DNA from: Dactylorhiza incarnata
Lineage: Eukaryota > Streptophyta > Magnoliopsida > Asparagales > Orchidaceae
Direction of reading: 5' to 3'
NCBI GenBank assembly: GCA_033032865.1
Contig: JAWHQI010000049.1
Location: 4,030,001 to 4,094,000 of the forward strand
DNA: 64,000 nucleotides
Shown here: one piece after another, positions 12,297 to 23,560 of the stretch
How the letters are laid out: every line of letters begins with the position of its first letter
How positions within the stretch are numbered: position 1 is the first letter of the stretch
Made by a program: the position numbers and the translations under genes
Notes under the pieces: model-generated
What the model was told of the DNA's origin: nothing
The model's database searches: none
Seen by the model: the letters and a program-made list of their open reading frames with translations, nothing else

Positions 12297-14998
12297 ATAA
12301 CCCCTATGGGGCTTTTCATTATTATAGAAACTTACCTATTCAAATGGCTTTTGATGGTGATGAAACCTTGGTAGTGCCTTTATATTCATATGATGGACCT
12401 CTGGTAATTTTGGCGAAATTAATTAGATTATTTAACTAGCACTTCATTCACAAGGCACTTAATTTACCTAAATCTTAAGAAATATAATTAAGGGTCTAAA
12501 ACTCTCTGGAAAAATGTGCAACTTGGTGATAGGACATTTCAGAGCACTAGAAAGCTCTGTAAATGTTTGTATAATTTTTGAAGACTGATATCAGTAGGCT
12601 ACTTCACAACATGCTCATATTTGGATTTATTTGGAATATTTATTTAGGTGAGAAAATGATTTCCATAAATTATGAAATTCCGTCAGCAACCTTTATGAAC
12701 ATATTGGAGATCTAGTATTTCTTTCATAATTTTTGGAATTAAATAATAGTAGGTTCATTCACAATTTTCCTTAGACAGGGTTTCTTTGGAATATTTATTT
12801 ATGTGACTAATTTGCCTTTATAAATTCTGAAATTTGGCCTGAGAATTTTTCTGATCAATATAAATGTCTGGTAAATTTTTCATAATTTTTGGACAAGTAG
12901 TTTTGGTGGTTCCTTCTTTAATTTCTAATTATGAATAAATATTCAATATTATAATTAGAGGACAATTCCTGCTTGTAAAATTGCGACACTCTGTATTTGT
13001 TGTTATTTTAGCATGATAGATTTATCATGATTTTATGGAAGTCATATCTTAAGAATACCTTACACTTCATGTTCATATTCATACTGGGCAAACATTGGAG
13101 AAATTTAAATAAATGCTAAAATGTTAAGTAAAAATATGAATCTTTGGACTTAGTCATATAATGTCATGATAATCCTCCAGTAATAACCTTGTGTCATGTG
13201 GATGAATATTTGGAGTACTTCTACTTATTAGCTTCATGTAGTTAGCTTGGCCTGCGTATAGTAAAAATGTGAAACATGGGTATTTAAGGCCCTACCAAGT
13301 GGAAGTGGCATGTAGTTGGTGTACATGGCCAGGATGAAGAGGTTGAGGTCACCAAGAATGAGCTTATGAGATTAGAGAGCTAGGTGAGCTAAGGGTAAGG
13401 TCGTGCTTGGGATTGATGAAAGATTGTCTTTCCCCTAGCGTGTCATAGACAACCTAGGGTTAATACAAGTGAAATGGTAAGAGGCTTAGGCATATGGGTA
13501 GATACCCATAACATGAAATGCCTTGAGAAATGGAGCCCTGGGGTGTCATCCCAGTATAGTTCCTAGTACCGTAGCGAGCCCCTTATAGGGTAACCCTCAG
13601 GAAGTGCAACGTTAACCATAAAACTGTAGGGTTAAGTTGTTATGCAAGATTAGCTAAGTAATTACTCCCTCACACTCTAGTTTCACGGGTGCTTTAGTCG
13701 GTTTGGTCTTACAAGCGGTAGGCTCGGTGGTTGTTGCAATAGACTCATTAGTCTGGTGAGTTGTGACTCAACCAAGTTTGTTGTGCCGGACATGTTAGCC
13801 CGGGGAGCTTATGGCTCGGAGATAGATATAAACATGTTTGTCTGTGCATAAGGTGGTGGGTCCTTAGTGTTGATGGTCATTGCACCGACATTAATACTTG
13901 GGCTCGGTAAGTGATGATAACCCTTTACCAAAACAAGTCTGGTGGTCTAACCAGCAAGAGTACCTAATAGCTCCGTTGTTGTGTTCTTGTCTTTGAGGCA
14001 TACATTTGGTCTAGGTTGGGTAGTGCAAATCCCAACCTAGAGGTGGGCGAGGCCCAACCCACCGCTTCCGTTTGCCACTACGGGAGTATCCTGGGAGTTT
14101 TGCTAGCTCAAAAAAGGGGGAACTAAAGGTCTGTACGCATAGAGTCGTAGTGTGTGAGTTGCACTTGTATGAACATAACATTTAACGGCATACCTTGCAT
14201 GACATAGAATCAACATTGAATTTTAACCGTTACCCCTATCGTATAAGTTGGTTATGGGACTTCTTATACGATAGGCCTTGCTAAATGACCCCTTGGTCTA
14301 TAGGTTTGTGTGGGCATTCCAATAAGTCAATGGTTACTTTTCCTTACATACATTTATATGCTTGCTCTACTTGTTTACTTTACCTTTTTGTGCTTTATTT
14401 TACTTACTGCTTCAGTTATGATATATATTGCATAGTGGTAGACATTCCTTGTACCCATGTCACCTGTTATAGTTTACACCCCTTGTTGTCCTCCGCTTCA
14501 TTCCTCCGGCACGGTGCCTAGGAGTCACTGGGGGAGGGGTGGGGGATTGGCTTAGTCTTTTTGACTAACGGTCGGTGGACATTATCATTTTTGGGGGCCG
14601 AGGAGATACTGCAACTCCAGAGGCCGGTACAGATGGAGATGGGGCAGTCTAGCACAGGAGCACTGTTGGCAGGATCTGTGAGCATCGTTTAGTTCTAGTA
14701 TTTTATGCTTCCGCGAGTTTCTGTGTAGTGAGGATTTGATGTATCGAGCAGGAGCCCTTATTATTTCTATCTTTTATTTCAGTTACTTCCTGTGGACATC
14801 TCTTTATGATGATTTACTATTTATGTGATGTGGACTTGTCTTCTTTACAGCTTATTATACTTTACTTTTTCTGTGATCGATATTGCCGGCAGGTTCGGCG
14901 TTTTGTAGTGGCAACCCTCCTGAGTGATGGTGCCATAGCAAAATGGCGGTTCTGGGCATAAGACCCCGAGTTTGAAAAGGAAAAAAAGGGGGCTTACA
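12297..14998 (+). repeat. Old Tekay-like LTR (copy 1), left end lost to copia-1
   Basis: Aligns, with considerable divergence, to the split LTR at about 15.4-16.7 and 38.4-39.76 kb. Shared landmarks are CTAGTACCG...GGGTA...GGAAGT, GGTTTGGTCTTAC, GAGGTGGGCGAGGCCCAACCCACCGC, CCTTGGTCTATAGGT, TCCGCTTCATTCCTC, CAGAGGCCGGT and the end CTTACA. No reliable ORF was found. Either a solo LTR or one end of a larger element into which copia-1 inserted. Confidence 0.6.
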
Positions 14999-16685
14999 CT
15001 AGAAACCTCCAAACCCTTCCAAATTTTGGTGGGTAGTTTTTAGGGCCATTTCATGACTATGGTAAAAATTTCATCTCGTTTGGGATTGATTTGGTTGGGT
15101 TGTTCAGTAACAAAAATTTGGTCAAACTAGGGGAATATTAGGTCAAGGTGCACTTGATGGGTTCGAGTGGTCAATCCTCATCCAAAAGTTATGAAATCTT
15201 AGACACTTATTTATTATCATATAAAACAACCTCACAAGTGGGTTGGGGTGATTTGTGGTGGATGTGCCCTAGAACCCTAGTTCAAACCTTTGGGTTGTAT
15301 GTTGAACCTATTGAAGGACATAAGGTCATATGTCCTTGGATTGACTTGGAACTTAGTAGAGAGGTTCATAGGGTGGTGTTATGCCCTAGATAATTTACCT
15401 GGAATTTTTAGGAACATTTATCCCCTATGAATTAGGCAGGAATCAATTAGGGTACTTTCTTATAAGAAGAATTTACATGATCATATTACCTAGGATGTTC
15501 ATGAAATTTTGGCAGCAAGCTAGCATTAGTGATATTGTTCTTTGATAACATTATTGTGAATTTTAGATATATCTAAATAGTACTACATTCACAAGTCCAT
15601 TGTTTGACCTATTTATAAGGGGAATTAATTAAGGTTTAAATATACACTAGAAAATCATGAAAATTGGTCAGAGGACTTTTTAAGGCAAGAATATGATCTG
15701 TTAATTTTAGTATAATTTTTGGAAGAGTTTATATATGGTTCCCTTCACAAAGTGTCCTAGGATTTATTTATTTAAATAAAGGGTTTACATGGTCAAATGA
15801 ATTTGGAAAATTATGGAACTCAAGTAGTGAACTTTTCTGATCACCATAGACAACTTTTAATATTCTGGTAATTTTTGAATGAGTATTTTTGGTACTTTCT
15901 TTGTTAATTCATGATTTTGATAAATTAAACAATGTTTTAATTAGAGGTCAAAACTTTTCTGGAAATTTATGAAATTCATATGTGGCTATTATTTTGATGA
16001 TATATAGTTGTACAAATTTTATTAAGGCCATAGCTTATCAAAAAACCACACTTGGTGTTCAAAATCATAGGTTCCCTGAATTTGGAGAAATTATAATAAA
16101 TGCCAAATAAATTAGAAAAATTATGTATTTCAGGAGTTAGTCTGAAAATTTCATAACACACTCTCAATATTAATCTTGGGTCATTTGGATGAGCATTTGG
16201 AGTCTCTCTATTTTTATCCATCATGTAGTTCAAGTGGTCTGTGTATAGTGAAAATGCTGAATTAAGATAAACTTGTTGGTCTTACATGGGGAGTTAAAGA
16301 AGTTGGTGCACCCAGACTGATTGGTTTTGGAAGGGGCCAACAAAAGAGGGTAGGAGTGAGATGTCTATTTGACTAGGAGGCAAGAGTGTGCTTGGGATCG
16401 ACGAGAGATTGTCATTCTCTTGGAGTGAAGTAAAACACACCTAGTGTTAGTAAGTGTAACATTAATAGTGGTCAGGTCAAGGGTAGACACCAATAAGAAT
16501 AAGTGCCTTAGAAATGGAGCTTTGGGGTTCAACCCATCATAGCTCCTAGTACCGCTGTAAGCCCCTCACAGGGTAGTCTTCGGGAAGTCCATGGTTAACT
16601 TACAACTATAGGAATAAATTGATACGCAAGTTTAACTTAATAATACACTCACCCACATCCCGTTGCTATGGGTTGTTAGTTGGTT
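14999..16685 (+). repeat. Tekay-like element, 5' LTR first half (copy 2)
   Basis: Abuts copy 1 at 14998 without a visible TG start, so the exact 5' end is unclear. It continues at 38420 after Tat-2. The open frame at 15148-15393 lies in LTR sequence and is not a gene. Confidence 0.6.
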
Positions 16686-17472
16686 TGTGTACAACCCCGA
16701 TGTTCGCCAGGAAGAGTCAGACGGCTCACACCTAAGAAAGCGAGCCAAGATGGGCGAACCCCGGTGAGGCGAGCCAAGGAAAGGCCGGAGACTCTACAAG
16801 CGGATGAGCCGGGACAGGCGAGCCGGCCTAGAGTATGTGTGGATAGCAATTCTGGGGCTCACCGAGGTAAGACAGGCTAGCCCGCCTAGAGTATGTGCGG
16901 ATAGCAATTCTGGGGTTCGCCGAGGTAGTGTCGGCGAGCCCGCCCAAAGAAGGCACGACTAACCTAGGAGTTCGCGAGCTCAGCTCGCAGGGAAGGTGCA
17001 AGGGTGAGCCGGTTCGCCCAGCAAGGGCTTGTAGAGAAATTCCAGGTGGTCTACGTTTAGATCCTCTGAACAACGGGGTTTGGCTGTTAGCAGACCAATC
17101 CGGTGTGCGGATAGTAAGAATGGACAGCGGGATTTAGCTATTGATAAACCACAAAACAAAAATCTATAAATAGACCTTAAAGGGCACCTTGGAGGAGACC
17201 GGTTCGAAATCTTTGAGCCTTCTTCTCTCCTTAGGTCGCTTTGGTTTGGGCTCTCTAGCTCTCCAAGGTGCCAGAGTCTTAGTTTTGGCTTGGGAGGGGA
17301 AGCGCTCAACGATCTTCTGGGTTAGTGGAGGGACCTCCTCGCTAAGACTAGGGTCTTTGTTCTTTGTCCGAGTTATCTGCCCACCTCTTCCGAGGGACCG
17401 GTAAGGGCTAGCTGCCCCTCAACTCGTTGAGGGCCCCGAGCTCCACAAGAGACCGAGAAATTGGTTTCAACA
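16686..17472 (+). repeat. 5' LTR of Tat-2 (787 bp)
   Basis: TGTGTACAACC...TTTCAACA. The TATA box TATAAATA is at 17165-17172. U3 has an about 65-bp unit twice in tandem (GAGTATGTG(T/C)GGATAGCAATT, about 16831-16950) and many GCGAG words. It is followed by TTTTGGTGCAGTGAGCGTGG, the expected primer-site position; I do not recognise the tRNA. Confidence 0.9.
17165..17172 (+). promoter_or_regulatory. TATA box in the Tat-2 5' LTR
   Basis: TATAAATA about 300 bp before the LTR end; the copy in the 3' LTR is at 38112-38119. It should start the sense genomic transcript. Confidence 0.7.
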
Positions 17473-17528
17473 TTTTGGTGCAGTGAGCGTGGAGCGTGGC
17501 TGGTTCAAGAAAGTTCCAGATAAGGGTT

Positions 17529-19109
17529 ATGGCGGGAGATGAGGAGCAAGGCGAGGAGTTCGGCGAGACACCTCAGGTGGCGATGGCCAGGATGCTCGCA
17601 GATTTCAGAAGGGAGGTGCTCGACACCTTGGGGTTTAAGGTCACAGCTCTGCGAATCTAGTTTGCGACCCCAGCACCTCACGCGACCCCTCCCCCAACGA
17701 CGGTCGGCGAGAATGCCCAAGGGGGAAGAGCTGGAAATGAAGTTGTCGTTGGGTCAGGGCAGGACAGGGAGGGGCGAGTGTTGTTCGCCTGTCCGGCGAG
17801 CCCGATGCCGGCGAGCTCCGTGTCGGCGAGCTCAGTGCCGACAAGCTCTGTCCCAGCGAGCACGGTGCAGGCGAGCGCGCGCCAGGAGGATGCGGCGATG
17901 GTCGGGGTGGTTCAGGCGAGCGCCGCCCTCGCGAGTGCAGTCCCGACGAGCTCAAGTTTGGCGAGGGAGCTTGGGGGCGAGTGGAGCCAGAAAGGGTGGC
18001 AGGAGGGGGAAGCCCCTTTTGCGAGCTGGTGCTTTCCGCACCCATCCCGGGGGGGGGGGTTCGTGGAGTGGGACCGAGTATACTACAATGGTAGGGATGA
18101 CCCTGTCCAGCACCTGCAGAGTTTCGAAGACTCGGTCTCCATCAGGCCGATGTCAGATGCCTTCAAGTGTCGGCTCTTTTCCGTCACCCTCAAGGAGAAG
18201 GCCAGTGACTGGTTCCATCAGCTCCCTGCAGGATCAATCTACGCGTTCGAGGACTTGCGCCGAAGTTTTTTGCTGAGGTTCTCGACCTCAAAAAAGAGGA
18301 AGAAGGACGCTGATTCCCTCTTCAAAGTAAAGAAGGAGCCCAGGGAGTCGTTGGCTCAGTATGCGGATCGGTTCCAGTAGGAAGTGCATCTTACTCAGGA
18401 GATGCCAGGGTTTGCACTCCAACTCTCTTTCACGGTCGGGTTGAAAGAGAGTTTCTTCAAGATGGCGTTGAAGAGGAAGGCCCCCGTCTCCTATGAAGAG
18501 CTGATGGAGAGGGTGGCGGAGGAAGTCGCGAGTAAAGAAGCCAACCCGGAGCTCACCAAGAGGCTAGCAAATCTCAGTGAGCCAGAGGTGAGGCAGCAGG
18601 ATGCCAGGAGAAGGGAAGAGACCCGGGCCCCGGAGGGGGGATGGAGGCCGCACGGCGGAGGAATCTAAGGGCAGGGAAGGGGTTACAGCCCAGGAAGGGT
18701 TAACCATTTCAGAGGTCAAGGGAGACCCCACCAGTTAGGGTGGAGGCAGGGTCCGATGCATATGCCTCCCCCACCTCAATAGGTCATGGCAATTGGCCGG
18801 GGAAGAGGAAGAGGAAGGAGAGGCGAGGTGGAAATAGTAGCCGCTAGGAGGAGAAGGAATAGGGTGGCGGAGGCTGAGGCGGGGGAGGTGACTTTGCCCT
18901 ATTGTATCTTCCATGATGAGGAAGGTCACTCAATGGGCACCTGCCCAGAGTTCCTGGAGGTGAAGAGGGGCAGAATGCCCGCGCCACAGCAGCAGCAGCC
19001 AGTGAGGATCGTGGAGGTCGAGCCTCCAGAGGAGGATGAGGAAAGGTGTGAGGATAGAGCCGATGTGGGGAGTAGAGGAGGGATCGAGGTGATCCATGGG
19101 GGGGGGTAG
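17529..19109 (+). pseudogene. gag: Tat-2 gag, broken
   Basis: ATG at 17529 begins MAGDEEQGEEFGE. One frame carries the retrotransposon gag core (about 18060-18560: YYNGRDDPVQHLQSFE, KASDWFHQLP, FLLRFSTSKKRKKD) and a Tat-type zinc finger CIFHDEEGHSMGTC (Cys-x2-His-x4-His-x4-Cys) near 18905. Gag would form the virus-like particle and bind RNA. In-frame stops occur at 17658, 18378, 18666 and 18780; the TAGs look like former CAG. A G run at 19098-19106 shifts the frame before the protease. Residues about 90-120 are a Ser/Ala-rich stretch coded by 15-bp GCGAGC repeats. Confidence 0.85.
17796..17885 (+). repeat. 15-bp repeats in Tat-2 gag (about 6 units)
   Basis: Units of the form GCGAGCTCNGTGCCG are in frame and encode degenerate (P)ASSV repeats. 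The GCGAG word is the one also enriched in non-coding parts of Tat-1 and Tat-2. Confidence 0.8.
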
Positions 19110-19111
19110 GG

Positions 19112-20557
19112 GTGGAGGCGACCCGCAAGGCTAGCCTCCATTCCATCTACCGCCGAAGCGTTGCTTCAACATCCACCGCTCCGCCCCCGGCCGAGAAAAT
19201 CATTTTCACCCAGAAGGACATGCCAGGCTATGAAGACCCGTTCTGCGACGCGCTGGTCATTCAGACGGCGATCGAGAACTTCACCGTCTCCCGAATACTA
19301 CTGGATAATGGAAGTTCGGTCAACGTCATCTTCAAGAAGGCATTTGACGGGATGGAGGTGGAGGCCAGAAGGGTATTGGCCTCGGATGGCCCTCTGTTTG
19401 GGTTCTCGGGGGAATTGAAAGAAGTAGAAGGGGGAGTAGGACTTCATGTGATCCTGGGGTTGCAGTCTAGGAACTGTCGTTTTGTCATAGTTGATGCTCC
19501 AAGCAGATACAGTGCCATCTTCGTACGGCCACTCAACAGCGCATTCCGCTGTATCCCTTCCACTTTTCATCAATGCCTTAAGTTCAACGACGGAGGGGTT
19601 CAGGTGCGGATCAGGGGGGATCCCAAGGTGGCAAGACAGTGCTACGTGACAGCTGTCAACACCATCTCCTGGATGGGAGAAGCTGAGGAATGGGATAAGA
19701 TGATGGAGGAGGCAGTCGAAGTCGGAGGTAAGGAGGTAGCCGAGGAGAAGATGGAGGGAGAAGAAGTCCATGCCCAGGAAGGGGTAGCTGAAGGACCCCG
19801 GGCGGAGAGAGAGGAAGAAGAGGAGAAGGCCCAGGAGGGAGGGGCGGAGGAGCTGATGGTGGTAGAGGAGGAGGTAGAGTAAGGAACCCAGGCTCTCGCT
19901 TGTGCTGAGGAGGAGAGGGCTTGGGGAGAGCAGTCCCGGCTGGAGGCTGTGGACGAGGTCGTGGAGCTCGAGGTCACCACCCGGCTAGGGATGGTGGAGA
20001 ATGTCCGGGTCAGCGGAGGACTCAACCCAGAAGATCAAGCGGAGATTCTGTCTTGCGTGCAGAAGAACGTAGACGTCTTCGCTTGGAGCGCCGCGGAAAT
20101 GCCCGGGATCGACGCGGATGTAGCTTGCCATCGCCTCAACCTTGACCCCGGCACCCGCCCCATTCGCCAGAAGAGGAGGGCCATCGCCGACAAGCTGGAA
20201 GGGCCCATCCGCGAGGAGGTGGGCAAGCTCCTACAGGAAGGCTTTGTATCGGAGATCCAGTATCCAGGCTGGGTCTCCAACGTCGTTATGGTGAAGAAGG
20301 GAGGAGGTAAATGGAGGATGTGTATCGACTTTTCTTTACTTAATAAATCATGCCCTATGGATTGTTAACCCTGCCTAGAATCAACGCGCTGGTTGACTCA
20401 GCCGTCGGTTTTCCTGTGATGTCTTTCTTAGATGCTTTTTCAGGTTACCATCAAATCTGCATGCACCCCCCGGACATCAAAGATGTCTCCTTCATCACGG
20501 GAGGTGGATGCTACTGTTATAAGATGATGTCGTTCGGGCTCAAGAATGCAGGTGCCA
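19112..20557 (+). pseudogene. pol: Tat-2 protease and reverse transcriptase N-part, broken and interrupted
   Basis: Contains the retropepsin region (RILLDNGSSVNVIF near 19300; the active-site Asp-Thr-Gly has become Asp-Asn-Gly), an acidic linker, and the start of reverse transcriptase (VSNVVMVKKGGGKWRMCIDF, then FLDAFSGYHQI, FGLKNAG). Breaks: TAA at 19880, and a one-base frameshift near 20366 within the CP.DCYPLP motif. It stops at the Athila insertion (target copy TGCCA 20553-20557) and resumes at 30166 in the same codon phase. Confidence 0.85.
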
Positions 20558-21816
20558 TGATAAGTAGTATTTTCATAACTTTTTAATAGAAAATTTTGTA
20601 AATATTTATTTTGTATTTTCCTTTTTTATGTCATTTCTAGGTCATAAGTGTTTATTTTGAAATTCTGTTTCTAATTTAGCCTAATTTCAATTTTTGCAGA
20701 ATTTTGGGACAAATTGGAGAATTTGACAAGTACACGCCCTCAGTCACGCCCGTGACCAAGGGTGTGTAACCTAAAGATTAGTCCAGAGTCGATGTCGCGC
20801 CATTTGAGCTAGTCCACAGCGAATCATGCCCTCGGTCATGCCCGTAACCAAGTGTCACGCCCGTGACTAGGGGCGTGTAATATTACAATCTTCCCAGCTG
20901 GCTGCTGACGAGACGTGGAGTTGCTGTCGAGAAGTCAACCTAAGTCACGCCCGTGACCCACATGTCACGGCCATGACTTTCCCGCGTGATCCCTACTATG
21001 CCGCCGCGCCGAATTCCAGACCACGCCGCATTTAATGCAGCTGTCCAAAGTCACGGCCATGACCCGACATGTCACGCCCGTGACATGTCACTTTTTGCCG
21101 CGCCGTCCAGAAATCCCACGCCGCTGTCGGATCCGATGTGAATAGTGCAGTCACGCCCTTGGTCAAGCCCGTGACCGAGGGCGTGTAATCTGAAATTTTT
21201 TCCTATAAATTCAGAGGCTCTCCTTGAGTACAGGGTTCAGAAATTTGGAGTGGGGGAGGTGCTGCTAGAGCTGTTAGTGAGTTTTTCAATGCAATTGTTC
21301 ATGTCTTTAAGCTTTCATGTCTTCCTTTTCAATTCATGCAATGTTTTAGTTTAACTTTCATGTACTAGTTCTTTTTAAGCTTGTAATCTTCATTTCCCTA
21401 GCTTTGTAATCTCTCTTTAAGATTGTAATGGTTTTGATTTTCAATAAAAATTAGCATGCTCTCGTTCATTTTCTCTTTCTCCTTAAGTACTTCTCCTTTC
21501 ATGCAATGTTAAGTTCTCTTTCCTTTTCCCCCTCCACTATGTTTGAGCAATAAGTTTTTTTTATCGTCTTAATCATTCACTAAGTTTGCAAAATGTCTCT
21601 TTTTAGCTAAGTAATCAAAACCTCTAAAATATCATTAGATAAGATAATAGTGATTTTCCTCGAAGTAGAAGTAATCAACGTGCCCCGTGGAATACGACCT
21701 TGATATTCCTAAATATACTATACTATAGACGATAAGGTACACTTGCCTTTATCGGATATAGTTTTGGAGAAAATCTCAAACTTTCACTAAATTTCAAAAC
21801 CGCAAAATCAATATCA
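20558..21816 (+). repeat. 5' LTR of the Athila element (1259 bp)
   Basis: Same length as the 3' LTR. Around 20730-21190 it carries about eight copies of GTCACGCCCGTGAC-like palindromes; TTCCTATAAATTC near 21200 is the likely TATA region. Confidence 0.95.
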
Positions 21817-21822
21817 AGTTTT

Positions 21823-21840
21823 TGGCGCCGTTGCCGGGGA
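21823..21840 (+). promoter_or_regulatory. Athila primer binding site
   Basis: TGGCGCCGTTGCCGGGGA lies 6 bp after the 5' LTR; this is the primer site typical of Athila elements, matching the 3' end of tRNA-Asp. Confidence 0.85.
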
Positions 21841-21973
21841 TTTTGCGTAGATATTTTGAAAAGAGGATAGCTATTAATTTTATCATGTTTCTTTTTATTT
21901 TATTTTGCTTTTTCTAAATCTCAAAAAGAAAAAAAATTTAGTTTTTCTTCTTCCTTTCTTCCCTTTTTTGTGT

Positions 21974-23560
21974 ATGACCCGAGGTAGCACTTCGATTCTT
22001 CCTTTTGATCCGGAGATCGAGCAAACCCTTTTGAGGCACCGCCGTTCTCGTGATCAGGGAAATCAAGTAGAATCTGAAGAGTCGATCGGGAACACTAACA
22101 CAGCAAATATGGATCATAATCTTAATCCTCCTAATCTTAACGAGCCAAATCCTGAAGAGGATGCGCAACGGACCATGTCCTATTATGCGCGGCCGAATTT
22201 GGAAGGCACACAATCGAGTATTGTTCGCCCCATGGTGGCGAATAATAATTTTGATATCAAGTCCAGCATCATACAAATGGTGCAACAATCAGTGACTTTT
22301 GATGGTCAACCAGACGAGGATCCAAATTCACATATTTCTTACTTTCTTGAAATTTGCGACACTTTTATGGTCAATGGCGTCACCGATGACGCCATTTGAT
22401 TACGTCTTTTTCCTTTTTCTTTGCGGTCTAAGGCCAAGCAGTGGCTGGGCTCCCTACCTTGGGGATCCATCACTACATGGGCCGAAATGGCAGAAAAATT
22501 TCTCAATAAATATTTTCCGCCTTCAAGACCGCTAAATTGCGCACGGATATTGCGTCGTTCATGCAAATTGACTTGGAGACTCCCTATGACACATGGGAGC
22601 GCTTCAAGGAGCTTTTGCGTTGATGCCCTAACCACGCACTTGCCACTTGGCAACAAGTGCAAATATTTTATAATGGCTTAAATCTCCAAAGGAGGCAAAT
22701 GATTGATGCGTCCGCCGGGGGGACATTAAATAATAAAACCCTGCTCGCCGCTCAAGAGCTTTTCGAAGAGATGGCCACAAATGCGTATCAATGGAACATG
22801 CCCCGAGCGCGGCGTAATAAGCCGGCCGGAATTTTTGAAATAGACGCAAACCCAAATTTGGCTTTACAAGTTGAGCGCTTAACAAAGGAAGTGGCAGAGA
22901 TGTTTGCTTCCTCCGCCACTCCTCCTTGGGCTAATAACGTTTTAATTGAAGAACATATTGACTACATGGGAAATCCGCCTCGGCCTTCCTATAACCCCAA
23001 CACCGCTCCGTATAACAACACATACAATGCAGGTTATAGGAATCATCCAAATTTCTCATGGAGAAACCAAGGAAATGCTCAACGTCCTATGAATTTAAAT
23101 CAAACTCCCCCTAATCAACTTCTTAACTTAGCTCCACCTCCAAATTTGATTTCTCAAAATTTTAATCCACCCAGTTTTCCACCGCAACAACAAAAACTCT
23201 CTCCGATTGAAGAGGTTTTTGCAAAATATGTTGCTACAAATGAAACGAACATCCGGAACCTTACCGAATCGATCAAAAATTTAGAGAATCAAGTGGGCCA
23301 GCTCGCAAAGATGATTTCTGAGCGTCAACAAGGAGCACTACCGGGGAATACCGAGCAAAATCCAAAGGAGAGCACGCACGCGATTACACTCCGAAGCGGG
23401 ATGGAGGTGGTTCAAAAACAGGACGAACCTAAGGTAATTTCCTCTCCTCCTCCTCCTACTTTTAATTCATCTTCGAATTTGCCCGCTACGATAGCTCCGC
23501 ACACTTCTATTTTAACTCTGCGCGCTCCTACTTCTAATATTCCGTATCCATCTAAATTTA
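21974..23560 (+). pseudogene. gag: Athila gag, broken
   Basis: ATG at 21974 (MTRGSTSILPFDPEIE). The gag core follows: PDEDPNSHISYFLEICDTF, AKQWLGSLPWGSITTWAEMAEKFLNKYFPP, then IFYNGLNLQRRQMIDASAGGTLNNKT. It would form the particle shell. Stops at 22397 and about 22621 are TGA where the family has Arg (CGA). A frameshift near 22520 moves reading into the frame that then stays open from about 22657 to 24918. The Asn/Pro-rich stretch (about 22980-23200) and a short helical ENQVGQLAKMI segment are usual for the family. Confidence 0.85.

Noticed and set aside
15148..15393. 81-aa ORF as a host gene
   Set aside because: It lies inside a Tekay-like LTR, without homologue or gene signals that I can see.
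19642..20025. Ser/Thr/Pro-rich minus-strand ORF
   Set aside because: Shadow of the acidic linker of Tat-2 pol; no splice or promoter signals like those of the real antisense genes.
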